Shown: piece after piece, positions 1 through 6,621 of the stretch
Layout: the number at the start of each line of letters is the position of its first letter
Position numbering within the stretch: position 1 is the first letter of the stretch
Assembly (NCBI GenBank): GCA_964631295.1
Contig: CAZVXI010000093.1
Coordinates: 1-12,010, forward strand
Direction of reading: 5' to 3'
Length of the DNA stretch: 12,010 bases
Origin: CAZVXI01 sp964631295
GTDB taxonomy: Bacteria > Planctomycetota > Phycisphaerae > Phycisphaerales > SM1A02
Notes under the pieces: generated by a model
Databases searched by the model: none
The model's input: the letters and a program-made list of their open reading frames with translations, nothing else
Told to the model about the DNA's origin: nothing
Position numbers and translations under genes: made by a program

Positions 1-988
1 CGCGACGCGAGCCCAATCTCTGTCCAGCCAGTCAGCGGCGATGGTGCAACGACACCCCAAAGAACCCGACACGCAGAATCCCGCAGAAGCATCCTCGCAG
101 TTGCATGAGCGGCTGAAACTCTCGGCGCGCATGCTCAAAGCGAGCCAGGCTCAGCTCGAAGCCGCCGAGGACGTGCGCACGCGATTGGTCAATGTGGGTG
201 AGCAGGCCGAGCGCGCAACCGCCGGCTTGCGTGATGCTACCGAACAAGCCGAGCAACTCAGCGTCGAGACGATCAAGCAGTTCGAGGCGCGCATCGAGCA
301 GATCGCTGCCGCACAGATGCAGAGCTTCGAGGAGGCGACGACGGCACGGCTGGAAGAAGCCCTTCGCGCAGAGCAGCGCATCGCTGACATGCTCACGCAG
401 GCCGAGCGGCTTACATCGATGGTCGAGTCTGCCGAGATCAACATCACCGTGCTGGCTCACCGCGCTGCTGAGACAGCCCGAGCGTCGGATGAACGTGCAA
501 AGCAGGCCGAAGCTGCTGCGAGGAACTGTCAGGAAGCGCGCTCACTGCTCGCGCAGGATCTCATCGACGCCGATGAACGAATTGAACAGCTTGCAGCTCG
601 TGCTGAGGAAATTCGAACCCGAACCAACCGCCAGATTGCGCCCTGCGAACAGATCATCGAGCGACTTGAGAGCCGTATCGCCGAGGCAGGGAGAATCGCA
701 GCGGCCCAGACTCTGCCAATGCTCGCGCCCGCCGACATTCCCGGCGATCGGCCGGATGTCGTCGATGCCCAGACGACAACGCAGCCGCAGGCGACTGGCG
801 ATCTGAAGACAACCCCGCCCTTGATCGACGCCATGCTCGGGCAGATCAAGGAAGTCATCGCATCGGATATGTCGCGCATTACAACAGCAATCAGTGAGAT
901 TGCGGCCCGTGTGGAACAGCAGCAGGGTAATCCGCCGACTCCGCAAATTGACACGCGCACGCGGGCATCGCAGGAAGCCGCGTCCTGA
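1..988 (+). CDS. Coiled-coil protein of unknown function, probably 5'-truncated by the window edge
   Basis: I do not recognise a family. The protein is alanine-, glutamate- and arginine-rich, and almost the whole stretch from about residue 20 to 215 (counted from the ATG at 41) reads as heptad-type helix with no proline, as in a long coiled coil. A short Pro/Thr/Gln-rich linker follows, then another amphipathic helix (about 255-295) and a polar tail. I see no signal peptide, membrane segment or catalytic motif. The frame stays open upstream of the ATG at 41 to the first bases of the window, and that ATG has no Shine-Dalgarno sequence. The true start is therefore probably outside and this is a C-terminal portion, perhaps of a membrane-anchored or chemoreceptor-like coiled-coil protein. 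It converges on the next gene with only 7 bp between stop codons. The existence of the gene is well supported; its function is not. Confidence 0.72.
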   Translation, partial: ATRAQSLSSQSAAMVQRHPKEPDTQNPAEASSQLHERLKLSARMLKASQAQLEAAEDVRTRLVNVGEQAERATAGLRDATEQAEQLSVETIKQFEARIEQIAAAQMQSFEEATTARLEEALRAEQRIADMLTQAERLTSMVESAEINITVLAHRAAETARASDERAKQAEAAARNCQEARSLLAQDLIDADERIEQLAARAEEIRTRTNRQIAPCEQIIERLESRIAEAGRIAAAQTLPMLAPADIPGDRPDVVDAQTTTQPQATGDLKTTPPLIDAMLGQIKEVIASDMSRITTAISEIAARVEQQQGNPPTPQIDTRTRASQEAAS

Positions 989-995
989 CCCGTGT

Positions 996-2078
996 TTATC
1001 GCCGGCGCTCGTGTTGGATCCATGCACGTTCCACGCTGTCGATGTTGCCGAATGACTGCTCAAAGAGGGCTGTATAGTCATCGGGCGTCTTCGGGCGCGC
1101 ACCAGCGTTCATTGAATCAATGAACCGCCGCAGCTCGTCACGACGGAAGCGGACGGCCCATCGCAAGAACCCGTAGGCCTGGTGATACAGCACATCAATC
1201 CGTTCGGGTGAAACCTCTGCAACATCCGCTCGACTGATGAAGGTGCGAAGTGGTTCGAGTTCTTCCAGTTCAAGCAGCTCCCGAAGTCGTCGCTCACGCG
1301 GTTCAAATGGCCGGTCCGGGCCGAATGCTTCGCTCGGCTCGTCTGTCTCAAAGTTCGTGGCAAGCCCTTCACTGAGCCAGAAGGGGTATGGCACGCCCGC
1401 CCGCTGGATGCCGAATGCGTAGAGGAGTTGGTGCGTTGCTTCATGCACAGTAGTGGCGATGCTCACCTGCCGCACAAACTGCTCAACACGATCCTCTTCT
1501 CCGTCAAGGTGTCTCTCGTAGTGTTCGACCATGGTTGCCATAGATGCACCGTGGTCATGGCCGGGCGCATGATCTGTCGCTGACTCTCGCTGCATCGTGC
1601 GGAGTTCAGTTTTCATTTCGGCAAGTCGAGAGCGTGCATCGAGCAGAGAGGGACTTGACTCGATGTCATAAAAAACGACCCAGCAGTTGCCCGGCGAGTA
1701 GTAGCCAGCCACCCAGTCGGCCGTCACACCGTCATGGTCGCGCGCGAAGGCAACATAGTCTGCTCGATTTGCAAAGAGCACGACCGTTTGCTTTGGAATC
1801 ATGGCAGGGACCTCCCAGCCCATGCGTCGCGCGAACCGTGCGACCTGATGATGCGTGCGTTCCAGCAGTTGCCGCTGAGTTGCAAGCCACGACGGGCTCG
1901 CGTCGGTGTAGACGGTAAATCGACGTGACTCCTCGACTCGGAAAGTGGGAGGCAGCAACTCGAGCATTGCCTCTTGCGTCCGCGGGAGATCATCGCTCGC
2001 TCGAGCATGCATCGCCAGAGCAGCCACGCACAGCATCAAGCATGTGGTGAGCACAAGCGGGGTGGGTCGGATGGTCAT
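996..2078 (-). CDS. Secreted DUF1570-type gluzincin-like metallopeptidase
   Basis: This is a 360-residue protein of the DUF1570 type, common in planctomycetes and similar to zinc-dependent gluzincin peptidases. From the ATG at 2076-2078 it has a clear signal peptide: an Arg, a hydrophobic core at about residues 8-22, and a predicted cut after A-R-A at residue 27. The zinc site is visible: H212-E213-A-T-H216 provides two histidine ligands and the catalytic Glu, and E237 in S-E-G-L-A is the expected third ligand. A Y-H-Q-A-Y-G-F segment near 298-304 matches the Tyr-rich helix that follows in this family. A charged, His-rich insert (about 150-200) precedes the site. The frame also opens at an ATG ending at 2138, but that would bury the signal peptide behind 20 residues, so I chose the inner start. 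It acts outside the cytoplasm; the substrate is unknown. It is divergent from nuoB. Confidence 0.87.
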   Translation of the reverse strand: MTIRPTPLVLTTCLMLCVAALAMHARASDDLPRTQEAMLELLPPTFRVEESRRFTVYTDASPSWLATQRQLLERTHHQVARFARRMGWEVPAMIPKQTVVLFANRADYVAFARDHDGVTADWVAGYYSPGNCWVVFYDIESSPSLLDARSRLAEMKTELRTMQRESATDHAPGHDHGASMATMVEHYERHLDGEEDRVEQFVRQVSIATTVHEATHQLLYAFGIQRAGVPYPFWLSEGLATNFETDEPSEAFGPDRPFEPRERRLRELLELEELEPLRTFISRADVAEVSPERIDVLYHQAYGFLRWAVRFRRDELRRFIDSMNAGARPKTPDDYTALFEQSFGNIDSVERAWIQHERRR

Positions 2079-2163
2079 GGAACCCGAATCGACCCGTGCC
2101 CGGCAAGGCAGAACCCGCGTTGCGGTCGGGCCGCTCATGGATGCGAAGCCGCAGCGTTTCGCC

Positions 2164-2187
2164 GGTCTGGTCAGACTGTGTCAGACC
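2164..2187. repeat. Short GTCTG/CAGAC inverted and direct repeats
   Basis: GTCAGAC occurs at 2170-2176 and again at 2180-2186, exactly 10 bp apart, which is one helical turn. GGTCTG (2164-2169) and CAGACC (2182-2187) also make an inverted pair around them. The cluster lies in the divergent spacer between the DUF1570 gene and nuoB. This could be a binding site for a regulator, but no known regulator is recognised and chance is possible. Confidence 0.35.
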
Positions 2188-2208
2188 ATGCAAACGCCCG
2201 ATATCGCG

Positions 2209-2237
2209 TGGCGAGGCTCTGTGTGACGCCCTAGAAT
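2209..2237 (+). promoter_or_regulatory. Candidate sigma-70-type promoter for nuoB
   Basis: TAGAAT (2232-2237) matches five of six bases of the -10 consensus. TGGCGA (2209-2214), 17 bp upstream, is a three-of-six -35 match. Transcription would begin near 2244, giving a leader of about 60 nt to the nuoB ATG. The -10 is good and the -35 weak. Confidence 0.4.
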
Positions 2238-2243
2238 CAAACA

Positions 2244-2261
2244 TCGTGAAGCTCTTCACGA
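2244..2261. promoter_or_regulatory. 18-bp palindrome at the predicted nuoB transcription start
   Basis: TCGTGAAG and CTTCACGA form perfect 8-bp arms around a CT centre. The position is just downstream of the TAGAAT box, where a repressor operator is expected. As RNA it could instead fold into a 7-bp stem with a GCTC loop early in the nuoB leader. The symmetry is seen directly; the role is inferred. Confidence 0.45.
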
Positions 2262-2303
2262 AGCCGGCTGCGGTCGGCTTGCGAATACCACGAAGGTGAA
2301 CTC

Positions 2304-2873
2304 ATGGGCATTGAAGCCGCTCTCCCAGTTGATGGATTCCTGACCACCCAGCTCAACCGCGTGATCAATTGGTCACGGCGGTCCGCGGTCTGGCCGATGC
2401 CGTTCGCGACAGCCTGCTGCGGAATCGAACTCATGGCAACCGCTTCATCGCGGTACGACCTCGCTCGATTCGGTGCGGAAGTCATGCGTTTCAGCCCGCG
2501 ACAGGCCGACCTGCTGATCGTTGCCGGCCGAATCGCTGTCAAAATGCTGCCCGTCCTGCAACGCATCTACACGCAGATGGCGGAGCCCAAATGGGTCATC
2601 TCGATGGGTGCCTGCGCATCGACCGGCGGCGTCTTCGACACCTACGCAGTCGTTCAGGGGTGCGATCAGTTCATCCCCGTGGATGTCTACGTGCCTGGCT
2701 GCCCGCCTCGTCCGGAGATGCTCATCGAAGGTGTGATGGCCATCCAACGAATCATCGATGAAGACAACATCCCCTACGACGGCGAAGGGAAACGTCTTCC
2801 GCTCGAACTCGCCCTGCAGCCCAACTACGAGCCACGCCCGCAGCCGATGGATGTCAGCGTCGGGGTGACGTGA
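2304..2873 (+). CDS. nuoB: NADH-quinone oxidoreductase subunit B (complex I, N2 cluster subunit)
   Basis: This 189-residue protein is the NuoB/PSST subunit of respiratory complex I. It sits in the peripheral arm at the membrane junction and carries iron-sulfur cluster N2, which passes electrons from NADH to quinone. All four N2 cysteines are present: the adjacent pair C38-C39 in A-T-A-C-C-G-I-E, C104 in M-G-A-C-A-S-T-G-G, and C133 in P-G-C-P-P-R-P. The flanking family motifs (R-Y-D-L-A-R-F-G-A-E, S-P-R-Q-A-D, V-Y-V-P-G-C-P-P-R) are intact and the length is normal. The start is supported by AAGGTG at 2293-2298, five bases before the ATG. Oddly, it is alone: neither nuoA nor nuoC/D is adjacent. 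A DUF1570 gene lies divergently upstream and a gene-poor stretch lies downstream. Confidence 0.96.
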   Translation: MGIEAALPVDGFLTTQLNRVINWSRRSAVWPMPFATACCGIELMATASSRYDLARFGAEVMRFSPRQADLLIVAGRIAVKMLPVLQRIYTQMAEPKWVISMGACASTGGVFDTYAVVQGCDQFIPVDVYVPGCPPRPEMLIEGVMAIQRIIDEDNIPYDGEGKRLPLELALQPNYEPRPQPMDVSVGVT

Positions 2874-2897
2874 TCTCGCGGCGCAGAGAATCAGCCG

Positions 2898-2917
2898 CGT
2901 GATGCCGCCTCATCACG
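2898..2917 (+). terminator. Weak hairpin downstream of nuoB
   Basis: CGTGATG and CATCACG form a 7-bp stem with a 6-base loop, 24 bp past the nuoB stop. There is no clear run of T after it (the next bases are ACATCCTTTCC). Termination is possible but not well supported. Confidence 0.3.
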
Positions 2918-2955
2918 ACATCCTTTCCGGTCGATATCCATCCAGTGGCACACGA

Positions 2956-3114
2956 TGTGCAACAACACAGCCCCGGACTGTCGCCCGGCGATCGCAGCTC
3001 TCTGAGCGTGTGCGCATCCGCTGCGCTCACTCGCGGTTGTGTTGCCTGCCTGAGCAGGCATCGATGCGATGTTGCACACTGTCACACAGCGTTCGCGTGG
3101 AACATGTTGCACAC
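2956..3114. repeat. Three copies of TGTTGCACA, one inverted
   Basis: TGTGCAACA lies at 2956-2964. Its reverse complement TGTTGCACA lies at 3070-3078 and 3105-3113, and the latter two extend to the identical 10-mer TGTTGCACAC. The two direct copies start 35 bp apart. The copies look like a repeated protein-binding site. There is no AT-rich segment or replication gene nearby, so I do not call this an origin. Confidence 0.5.
3043..3060. other. Perfect short hairpin
   Basis: TGCCTGC and GCAGGCA form a perfect 7-bp stem closed by a CTGA loop. There is no T tract on either side, so it is not an obvious intrinsic terminator. It sits between the first and second TGTTGCACA copies. Confidence 0.45.
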
Positions 3115-3167
3115 GGCAACGTCCGAAATCATCGACGCCGCAGCAAGTCATCTTAAGCCGGCCTTTG

Positions 3168-3353
3168 CAGAACCCCGCCGAATCTTGCGACGATCCCCCG
3201 GAAGCCGGCAACAGGCCTCCCGATGCCCGGAACGAATCCGGGGATGCCGGCGACGGACACGCCGCAGCCGCGAACCAGTCGCCGGCCGCCCCGAACCGAT
3301 CCCGGGGAACTGAGAACCAACCAACAGTCGCCATGAACCGGCGATCCGTTCGC
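3168..3353. repeat. Degenerate 21-bp tandem repeat, about nine units
   Basis: The stretch divides into a first 18-bp unit (3168-3185) followed by eight units of 21 bp. In the 21-bp units the second triplet is always AAC or GAC, and the seventh triplet is GCC in six of eight; the fourth triplet is usually of the type CCN or TCN. Read in the plus frame that holds these triplets, the repeat gives x-N-x-(P/S)-x-(D/A)-A. Other positions vary freely. The last unit (3333-3353) is very weak. The frame is open from 3069 to 3386, but no ribosome-binding site or signal peptide supports translation. It could be non-coding DNA with a two-helical-turn period or the relic of a repetitive surface protein. 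Confidence 0.6.
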
Positions 3354-3753
3354 GCGTACGGCGCATCGCAAGGCGCGACTGGCTGAGCGGATGTCTCCCG
3401 CGAAAGCCCGCCTCAGTGCTCAGAATCGTCTATTTGCTGCCAGGAACCATCGCCCCATGGCTTTGCTCCGATGGCCAATAACACTGATTCGTCGACACTG
3501 GGCTGGGAGCCGTCCCGCTGTGTGATTGGCCGCTCCATTTGGGTACGGCATCGGAGGAGGCGAAGCGTCGGCGGCCTGATTGAGCCGGGAGCATGGCTCA
3601 TCAGGATCGGCAGCGAGCACAGTGCTTCGATGGCGTAACTGCTTTCGGAATCTGTTTGTCAGTCAATTCACGTACACGACTTTCGGCAGCAGCCGCTGTG
3701 TCACGCTCGATCGTGGTACAGTGTCGCGCGACTTGTTCCCCCACGACACGCAC

Positions 3754-3768
3754 AAGGAGTCAACACTG
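3754..3768 (+). promoter_or_regulatory. Strong Shine-Dalgarno followed by CTG instead of ATG
   Basis: AAGGAG (3754-3759) stands six bases before CTG (3766-3768), and this CTG is in frame with the Cys-rich ORF that follows. No ATG, GTG or TTG lies at the right distance. Either CTG is used as a rare start or an ancestral start codon has mutated. Confidence 0.45.
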
Positions 3769-4107
3769 CGCACAAACACACTGCCAGTTCTCATCGGAGC
3801 GATCCCGCCGGGCGAGGTGGATGCATGCTGCACACTCAATGAAGTCACCGGAGAAGTTGAGTGCTGTGAAGATGAACAAGATGAACCATGCGATCCGGCG
3901 ACTTGGACGCCGGCGCCGCAGTCGGCATGTGATAGTCTTGTGAACGATTGTCTTTCAGGCGTATGCGCGCAACAATGGGACGACTGGTGTGATTTAGCAC
4001 TTGGTACCTTACAGATGAACAGACCATCTGTCGCCTGCATGAACTGCAACTGCGCGGTAGGAGATGCTGGTGAGTCGCGCAGTCAACTCGATCCGCGATT
4101 GCGGTAG
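3766..4107 (+). CDS. Small Cys-rich protein or gene remnant with W-D-x-x-C motif
   Basis: I do not recognise a named family. If translation begins at the CTG at 3766, the product has 113 residues, 12 of them cysteines, including two C-C pairs, a Q-Q-W-D-D-W-C segment followed by D-L-A-L, and a C-M-N-C-N-C cluster near the end. Cys-pair plus W-D-x-x-C patterns are common in planctomycete exported proteins, but no signal peptide is seen here. That suggests loss of the 5' end or an unusual start. The frame stays open back to an ATG at 3580, with GTG at 3721 and TTG at 3733 also in frame, but none has a Shine-Dalgarno sequence and the extra residues look non-coding. The acidic Cys-rich part differs strongly from shadow translation. 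It ends 20 bp before the next gene and may share its transcript. Confidence 0.45.
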   Translation: MRTNTLPVLIGAIPPGEVDACCTLNEVTGEVECCEDEQDEPCDPATWTPAPQSACDSLVNDCLSGVCAQQWDDWCDLALGTLQMNRPSVACMNCNCAVGDAGESRSQLDPRLR

Positions 4108-4127
4108 AGTCGATCGCCAGCGGGTCC

Positions 4128-4997
4128 ATGACCAACAAGAAAACGATCATCCGCTTCGGTGCCTCTCTTGCTGCTGGGATGCTCACAACGCTAATTCTCA
4201 CGTGGGGACCAGCTTTGCTGTGTACCCATAAGTCGGCAATGGACGTAGCTATCGGTTCGCGCTGGTCGTTCATCATGTACCCACCAACTCGAGGTGGATC
4301 TCCGAGGGCAACACCGAATCCAGCGCACCCATTCGGATCGAACATCACTGTATCGCCGCAACTCGGGCGCCGCGGTAGTGCCGGCATGCGCCAAGAGTTG
4401 CAGGATGCCACGGACTTCCGCCGATGGCCAAACCTAGGATCGTACTGGGCGTACGAATCGCACACACGACGATTGCTGTTCTCGTCTGACTGGCAGTGGG
4501 GTGTGGTGGGTCGTGAGACGCTTGAGTACCAGTGGGATATTGCCGAAGAACCGCGTCGCGTGGAGAAACCACCAGCGTGGAGTTGTTTCTCAACAATCGA
4601 CCCGGAGATGCCGCAGCCGGCATCGGCGCTGGAAGTCATGTTCGGCTGGCCAATGCGATGCATGTACTATCGCAAGTGGGCGAGCGAACATTCGCAGTGG
4701 TTCGATGACCGCTACACACGCGTCGGCAACACCACGACCAGCGGTGTCTGGCTGGAAAAGGGGATCGCGATCGGTGATGGCGACAAGGCGATACCACTTG
4801 GCATGATCTGGAGCGGGCTGGCGATCAATACGCTTATCTATGCCTGCTTCTTGTTTGCGAGTTCGACACTGTTTGGAGTGTGCCGCTCGCGTATTCGCCT
4901 CGCGCGCGGCCGCTGCCCGATGTGCAGCTATCGCCTTGAAGGCGATGTCGCTGACGGCTGCCCGGAATGCGGATGGGGAAGGCGAAGCGAGAGTTGA
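4128..4997 (+). CDS. Two-helix membrane protein with C-terminal zinc ribbon
   Basis: This 289-residue protein belongs to a family typical of Phycisphaerae and other planctomycetes, with no assigned function. It has a membrane helix at about residues 8-32 and a large, Trp-rich extracytoplasmic middle with the family-like G-W-P-M-R-C segment at 173-178. A second helix lies at about 225-251. A cytoplasmic tail follows a basic stretch and ends in a rubredoxin-like zinc ribbon with C263-P-M-C266 and C278-P-E-C281. The usual C-G-Y-D-L-R form is C-S-Y-R-L-E here, with all four cysteines kept. The start at 4128 fits the first membrane helix, but I see no strong Shine-Dalgarno sequence. It may be co-transcribed with the Cys-rich ORF 20 bp upstream, and it converges on the phosphohexomutase gene 28 bp downstream. 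Confidence 0.85.
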   Translation: MTNKKTIIRFGASLAAGMLTTLILTWGPALLCTHKSAMDVAIGSRWSFIMYPPTRGGSPRATPNPAHPFGSNITVSPQLGRRGSAGMRQELQDATDFRRWPNLGSYWAYESHTRRLLFSSDWQWGVVGRETLEYQWDIAEEPRRVEKPPAWSCFSTIDPEMPQPASALEVMFGWPMRCMYYRKWASEHSQWFDDRYTRVGNTTTSGVWLEKGIAIGDGDKAIPLGMIWSGLAINTLIYACFLFASSTLFGVCRSRIRLARGRCPMCSYRLEGDVADGCPECGWGRRSES

Positions 4998-5025
4998 GTG
5001 AAGCGTGTGGCCAGCGGATGGGTGT

Positions 5026-6429
5026 TCAGTGATTGACGCGCTCGCCGAGCAGTTCGCTGACTTCAGCAACCTTGGATTCGACCATGGCTGGCGTCTGCGC
5101 TTCGAGGTTGAGCCGGAGCAGTGGCTCGGTATTGCTCGGCCTGACGTTGCACCACCACTTGCCCATGTCCACGGTGACGCCATCAAGGTGTTCGATCGTG
5201 GCCTTGGCGTAGGTTTCTGCAAGTTCCTGCAGAGCGATGTCCTTCTCTTCGTTCTCGAAGTTGATTTCCCCGGACTGGGCATAACGGCGTGTGGGTTTGA
5301 TCAACTGGCTGAGCGGCTTGCTCGATGCTGCGCACGCTGAAAGCACGACGGCGCAGGCAATCGCGCCTGAATCTGCATAGAAGTTGTCGCGGAAGTAGAA
5401 GTGTCCGGACAGTTCGCCGCCGAACACTGCGTCCACCTCGGCCATGGCCTGCTTCATGAAGACGTGCCCGACGCGCGACTTGATCGCCCGGCCCCCGCAT
5501 TCCGCAATCGCCTCGGGCAGGCTCTTGCTGGAACGCAGGTCGAACACGACTGCCGCGCCCGGATCATCCTTGAGGAACTTCTGACACATCCACGCAGTGA
5601 GAATGTCACAGCCGATGGTCTGGCCCTTCTCATCGATCACGACGCACCGATCTGCATCGCCATCGAAGCAGATGCCCAGATTGGCATGTTTCGCAAGGAC
5701 TTCCTCTCGCAGCGGATCGAGATTCGACTCCACAAGCGGGTTTGGTTCGTGGACGAACTCTCCGGTCGAGTTATCGAAGTTCAGTTTCGTGATCTCGAGG
5801 CCCGGCACTTTTTCGAAGACCCTGGGCACCATTGTTCCCGCCATGCCGTTGGAGGCGTCGACGACAACGTGCAGTTTTTGCTTCGCCGTGCCGCTCTTGA
5901 GTTCATCACTGAGGAACTTGTGAACATGGTGGACGTAGGCGTCCCAAAGGTCGCGCTGTTCCTCTCGCCCATCGAGTTTGTTGACTTTTTCGCGATCGGC
6001 CATGGCTGCGAGGCGGCGAATCTCATCAAGGCCGGTCGTCATGCCAACTGGCCTGGCATGGAGTTTGGAGATCTTGAATCCGTTGTATTCTGCTGGATTG
6101 TGGGAAGCAGTCGTCTGGATGCCGCCGCAGCAGCCGAGGTAGTTGATCGCGAAGTAGATGAATGGGGTGTCGACGAGGCCGAGATCAATCACATGCCCGC
6201 CGGCGTCGCGGATGCCCTGTTTGAGTGCATCAGTGAGCTCTGGCGAACTCTGCCGCATGTCGCGACCGACGACGATGTGCCGCATCATCGGGTCATCGTG
6301 GCCAGCCTCGGAAGCTTCATGCGTGAGAAACTGGGCGCTCCCGTAGCCGATCTGCCACGCGAGTTTCTCATTGAGAGGCTTGGGGTACTTTGCGCGTACG
6401 TCGTAGGCCTTGAATACCTTGCCGAGCAT
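5026..6429 (-). CDS. manB: Phosphomannomutase/phosphoglucomutase
   Basis: This is an alpha-D-phosphohexomutase that interconverts mannose-6-phosphate and mannose-1-phosphate, and probably glucose-6-/glucose-1-phosphate. It supplies GDP-mannose and other sugar nucleotides for envelope polysaccharide. All four family motifs are present (numbered from the chosen start): the phosphoserine loop T-A-S109-H-N-P, the magnesium loop D256-G-D-A-D-R261, the sugar loop G338-E-L-S-G-H343, and the phosphate-binding R430-P-S-N-T-E-P436. The 467 residues match the AlgC/ManB type. I chose the ATG at 6427-6429, which gives the family-like N-terminus M-L-G-K-V-F-K-A-Y-D-V-R and has a GGAG about ten bases upstream. 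An in-frame ATG ending at 6483 would add 18 low-complexity residues. A TATAGT box at 6485-6490 could serve as a -10 for this gene, without a clear -35. The gene is cytoplasmic and monocistronic in this view. PMM versus PGM preference cannot be read from sequence. Confidence 0.95.
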   Translation of the reverse strand: MLGKVFKAYDVRAKYPKPLNEKLAWQIGYGSAQFLTHEASEAGHDDPMMRHIVVGRDMRQSSPELTDALKQGIRDAGGHVIDLGLVDTPFIYFAINYLGCCGGIQTTASHNPAEYNGFKISKLHARPVGMTTGLDEIRRLAAMADREKVNKLDGREEQRDLWDAYVHHVHKFLSDELKSGTAKQKLHVVVDASNGMAGTMVPRVFEKVPGLEITKLNFDNSTGEFVHEPNPLVESNLDPLREEVLAKHANLGICFDGDADRCVVIDEKGQTIGCDILTAWMCQKFLKDDPGAAVVFDLRSSKSLPEAIAECGGRAIKSRVGHVFMKQAMAEVDAVFGGELSGHFYFRDNFYADSGAIACAVVLSACAASSKPLSQLIKPTRRYAQSGEINFENEEKDIALQELAETYAKATIEHLDGVTVDMGKWWCNVRPSNTEPLLRLNLEAQTPAMVESKVAEVSELLGERVNH

Positions 6430-6592
6430 ATGGTGATGGCTCCAAGTCTGTGGGTGAGGTGGCCGGGCGGCTGAAGACCGCAACTATAGTCGGTTGCCGA
6501 TGCTTCCGACAGCCAGCCGATGCTGCGGAATCTCGTTTGGCGCAGTGATTTGCGGCCGATCGCGTAGTCTGCATCATCCTGAGTTTGCCTGC

Positions 6593-6621
6593 TTGACCTC
6601 GCTGGCTGCTCGCCGGATACT
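6593..6621 (+). promoter_or_regulatory. Sigma-70-type promoter for the lipoprotein-tag unit
   Basis: TTGACC (6593-6598) matches five of six -35 bases and GATACT (6616-6621) four of six -10 bases, with an ideal 17-bp spacer. Transcription would begin near 6628. This makes the in-frame ATG at 6628 an unlikely start, leaving a leader of about 66 nt before the ATG at 6694. Confidence 0.5.

Larger units (their letters stand above)
2874..3765. other. Gene-poor region with repeats and hairpins
   Basis: No open frame here shows a ribosome-binding site, a recognisable domain or convincing coding character. The stretch holds a weak hairpin after nuoB, three copies of a 9-bp TGTTGCACA motif (one inverted), a 7-bp-stem hairpin at 3043-3060 and a degenerate 21-bp tandem repeat at 3168-3353. 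An imperfect hairpin lies at 3383-3416. From 3417 to about 3700 I see nothing recognisable. Overlapping small frames on both strands (for example 3069-3386 on plus and 3413-3601 on minus) lack support. It could be the remains of decayed genes or a non-coding functional region. Confidence 0.5.

Noticed and set aside
2956..3114. The TGTTGCACA cluster as a replication origin with iterons
   Set aside because: There are only three copies, unevenly spaced and in mixed orientation, with no AT-rich segment, DnaA boxes or replication gene.
3168..3353. The tandem repeat as a CRISPR array
   Set aside because: Units are contiguous, 21 bp and highly degenerate, with no identical repeats, no spacers and no cas genes nearby.
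3069..3386. The plus-strand ORF through the 21-bp repeat as a real gene
   Set aside because: There is no Shine-Dalgarno sequence at its ATG and no signal peptide or domain. The openness can result from the repeat composition itself, so it is kept only as a repeat.
3383..3416. Imperfect hairpin CTGAG-CGG against CCG-C-CTCAG
   Set aside because: The stem has a bulge and a 17-base loop and no T tract follows; there is no gene end just upstream for it to terminate.
3413..3601. A 62-codon minus-strand ORF in the gene-poor region
   Set aside because: It has no visible ribosome-binding site, no recognisable motif and an overlapping competing frame; too weak to call.
3845..4663. A 272-codon open frame on the minus strand
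   Set aside because: It overlaps the Cys-rich ORF and the zinc-ribbon gene. The plus-strand products have membrane helices and zinc ligands, while the minus product has no recognisable features.
5401..6474. A 357-codon open frame on the plus strand
   Set aside because: It lies entirely antisense to the phosphohexomutase gene, whose motifs are complete. Its translation shows no domain and it has no ribosome-binding site; long antisense frames are expected in GC-rich coding DNA.
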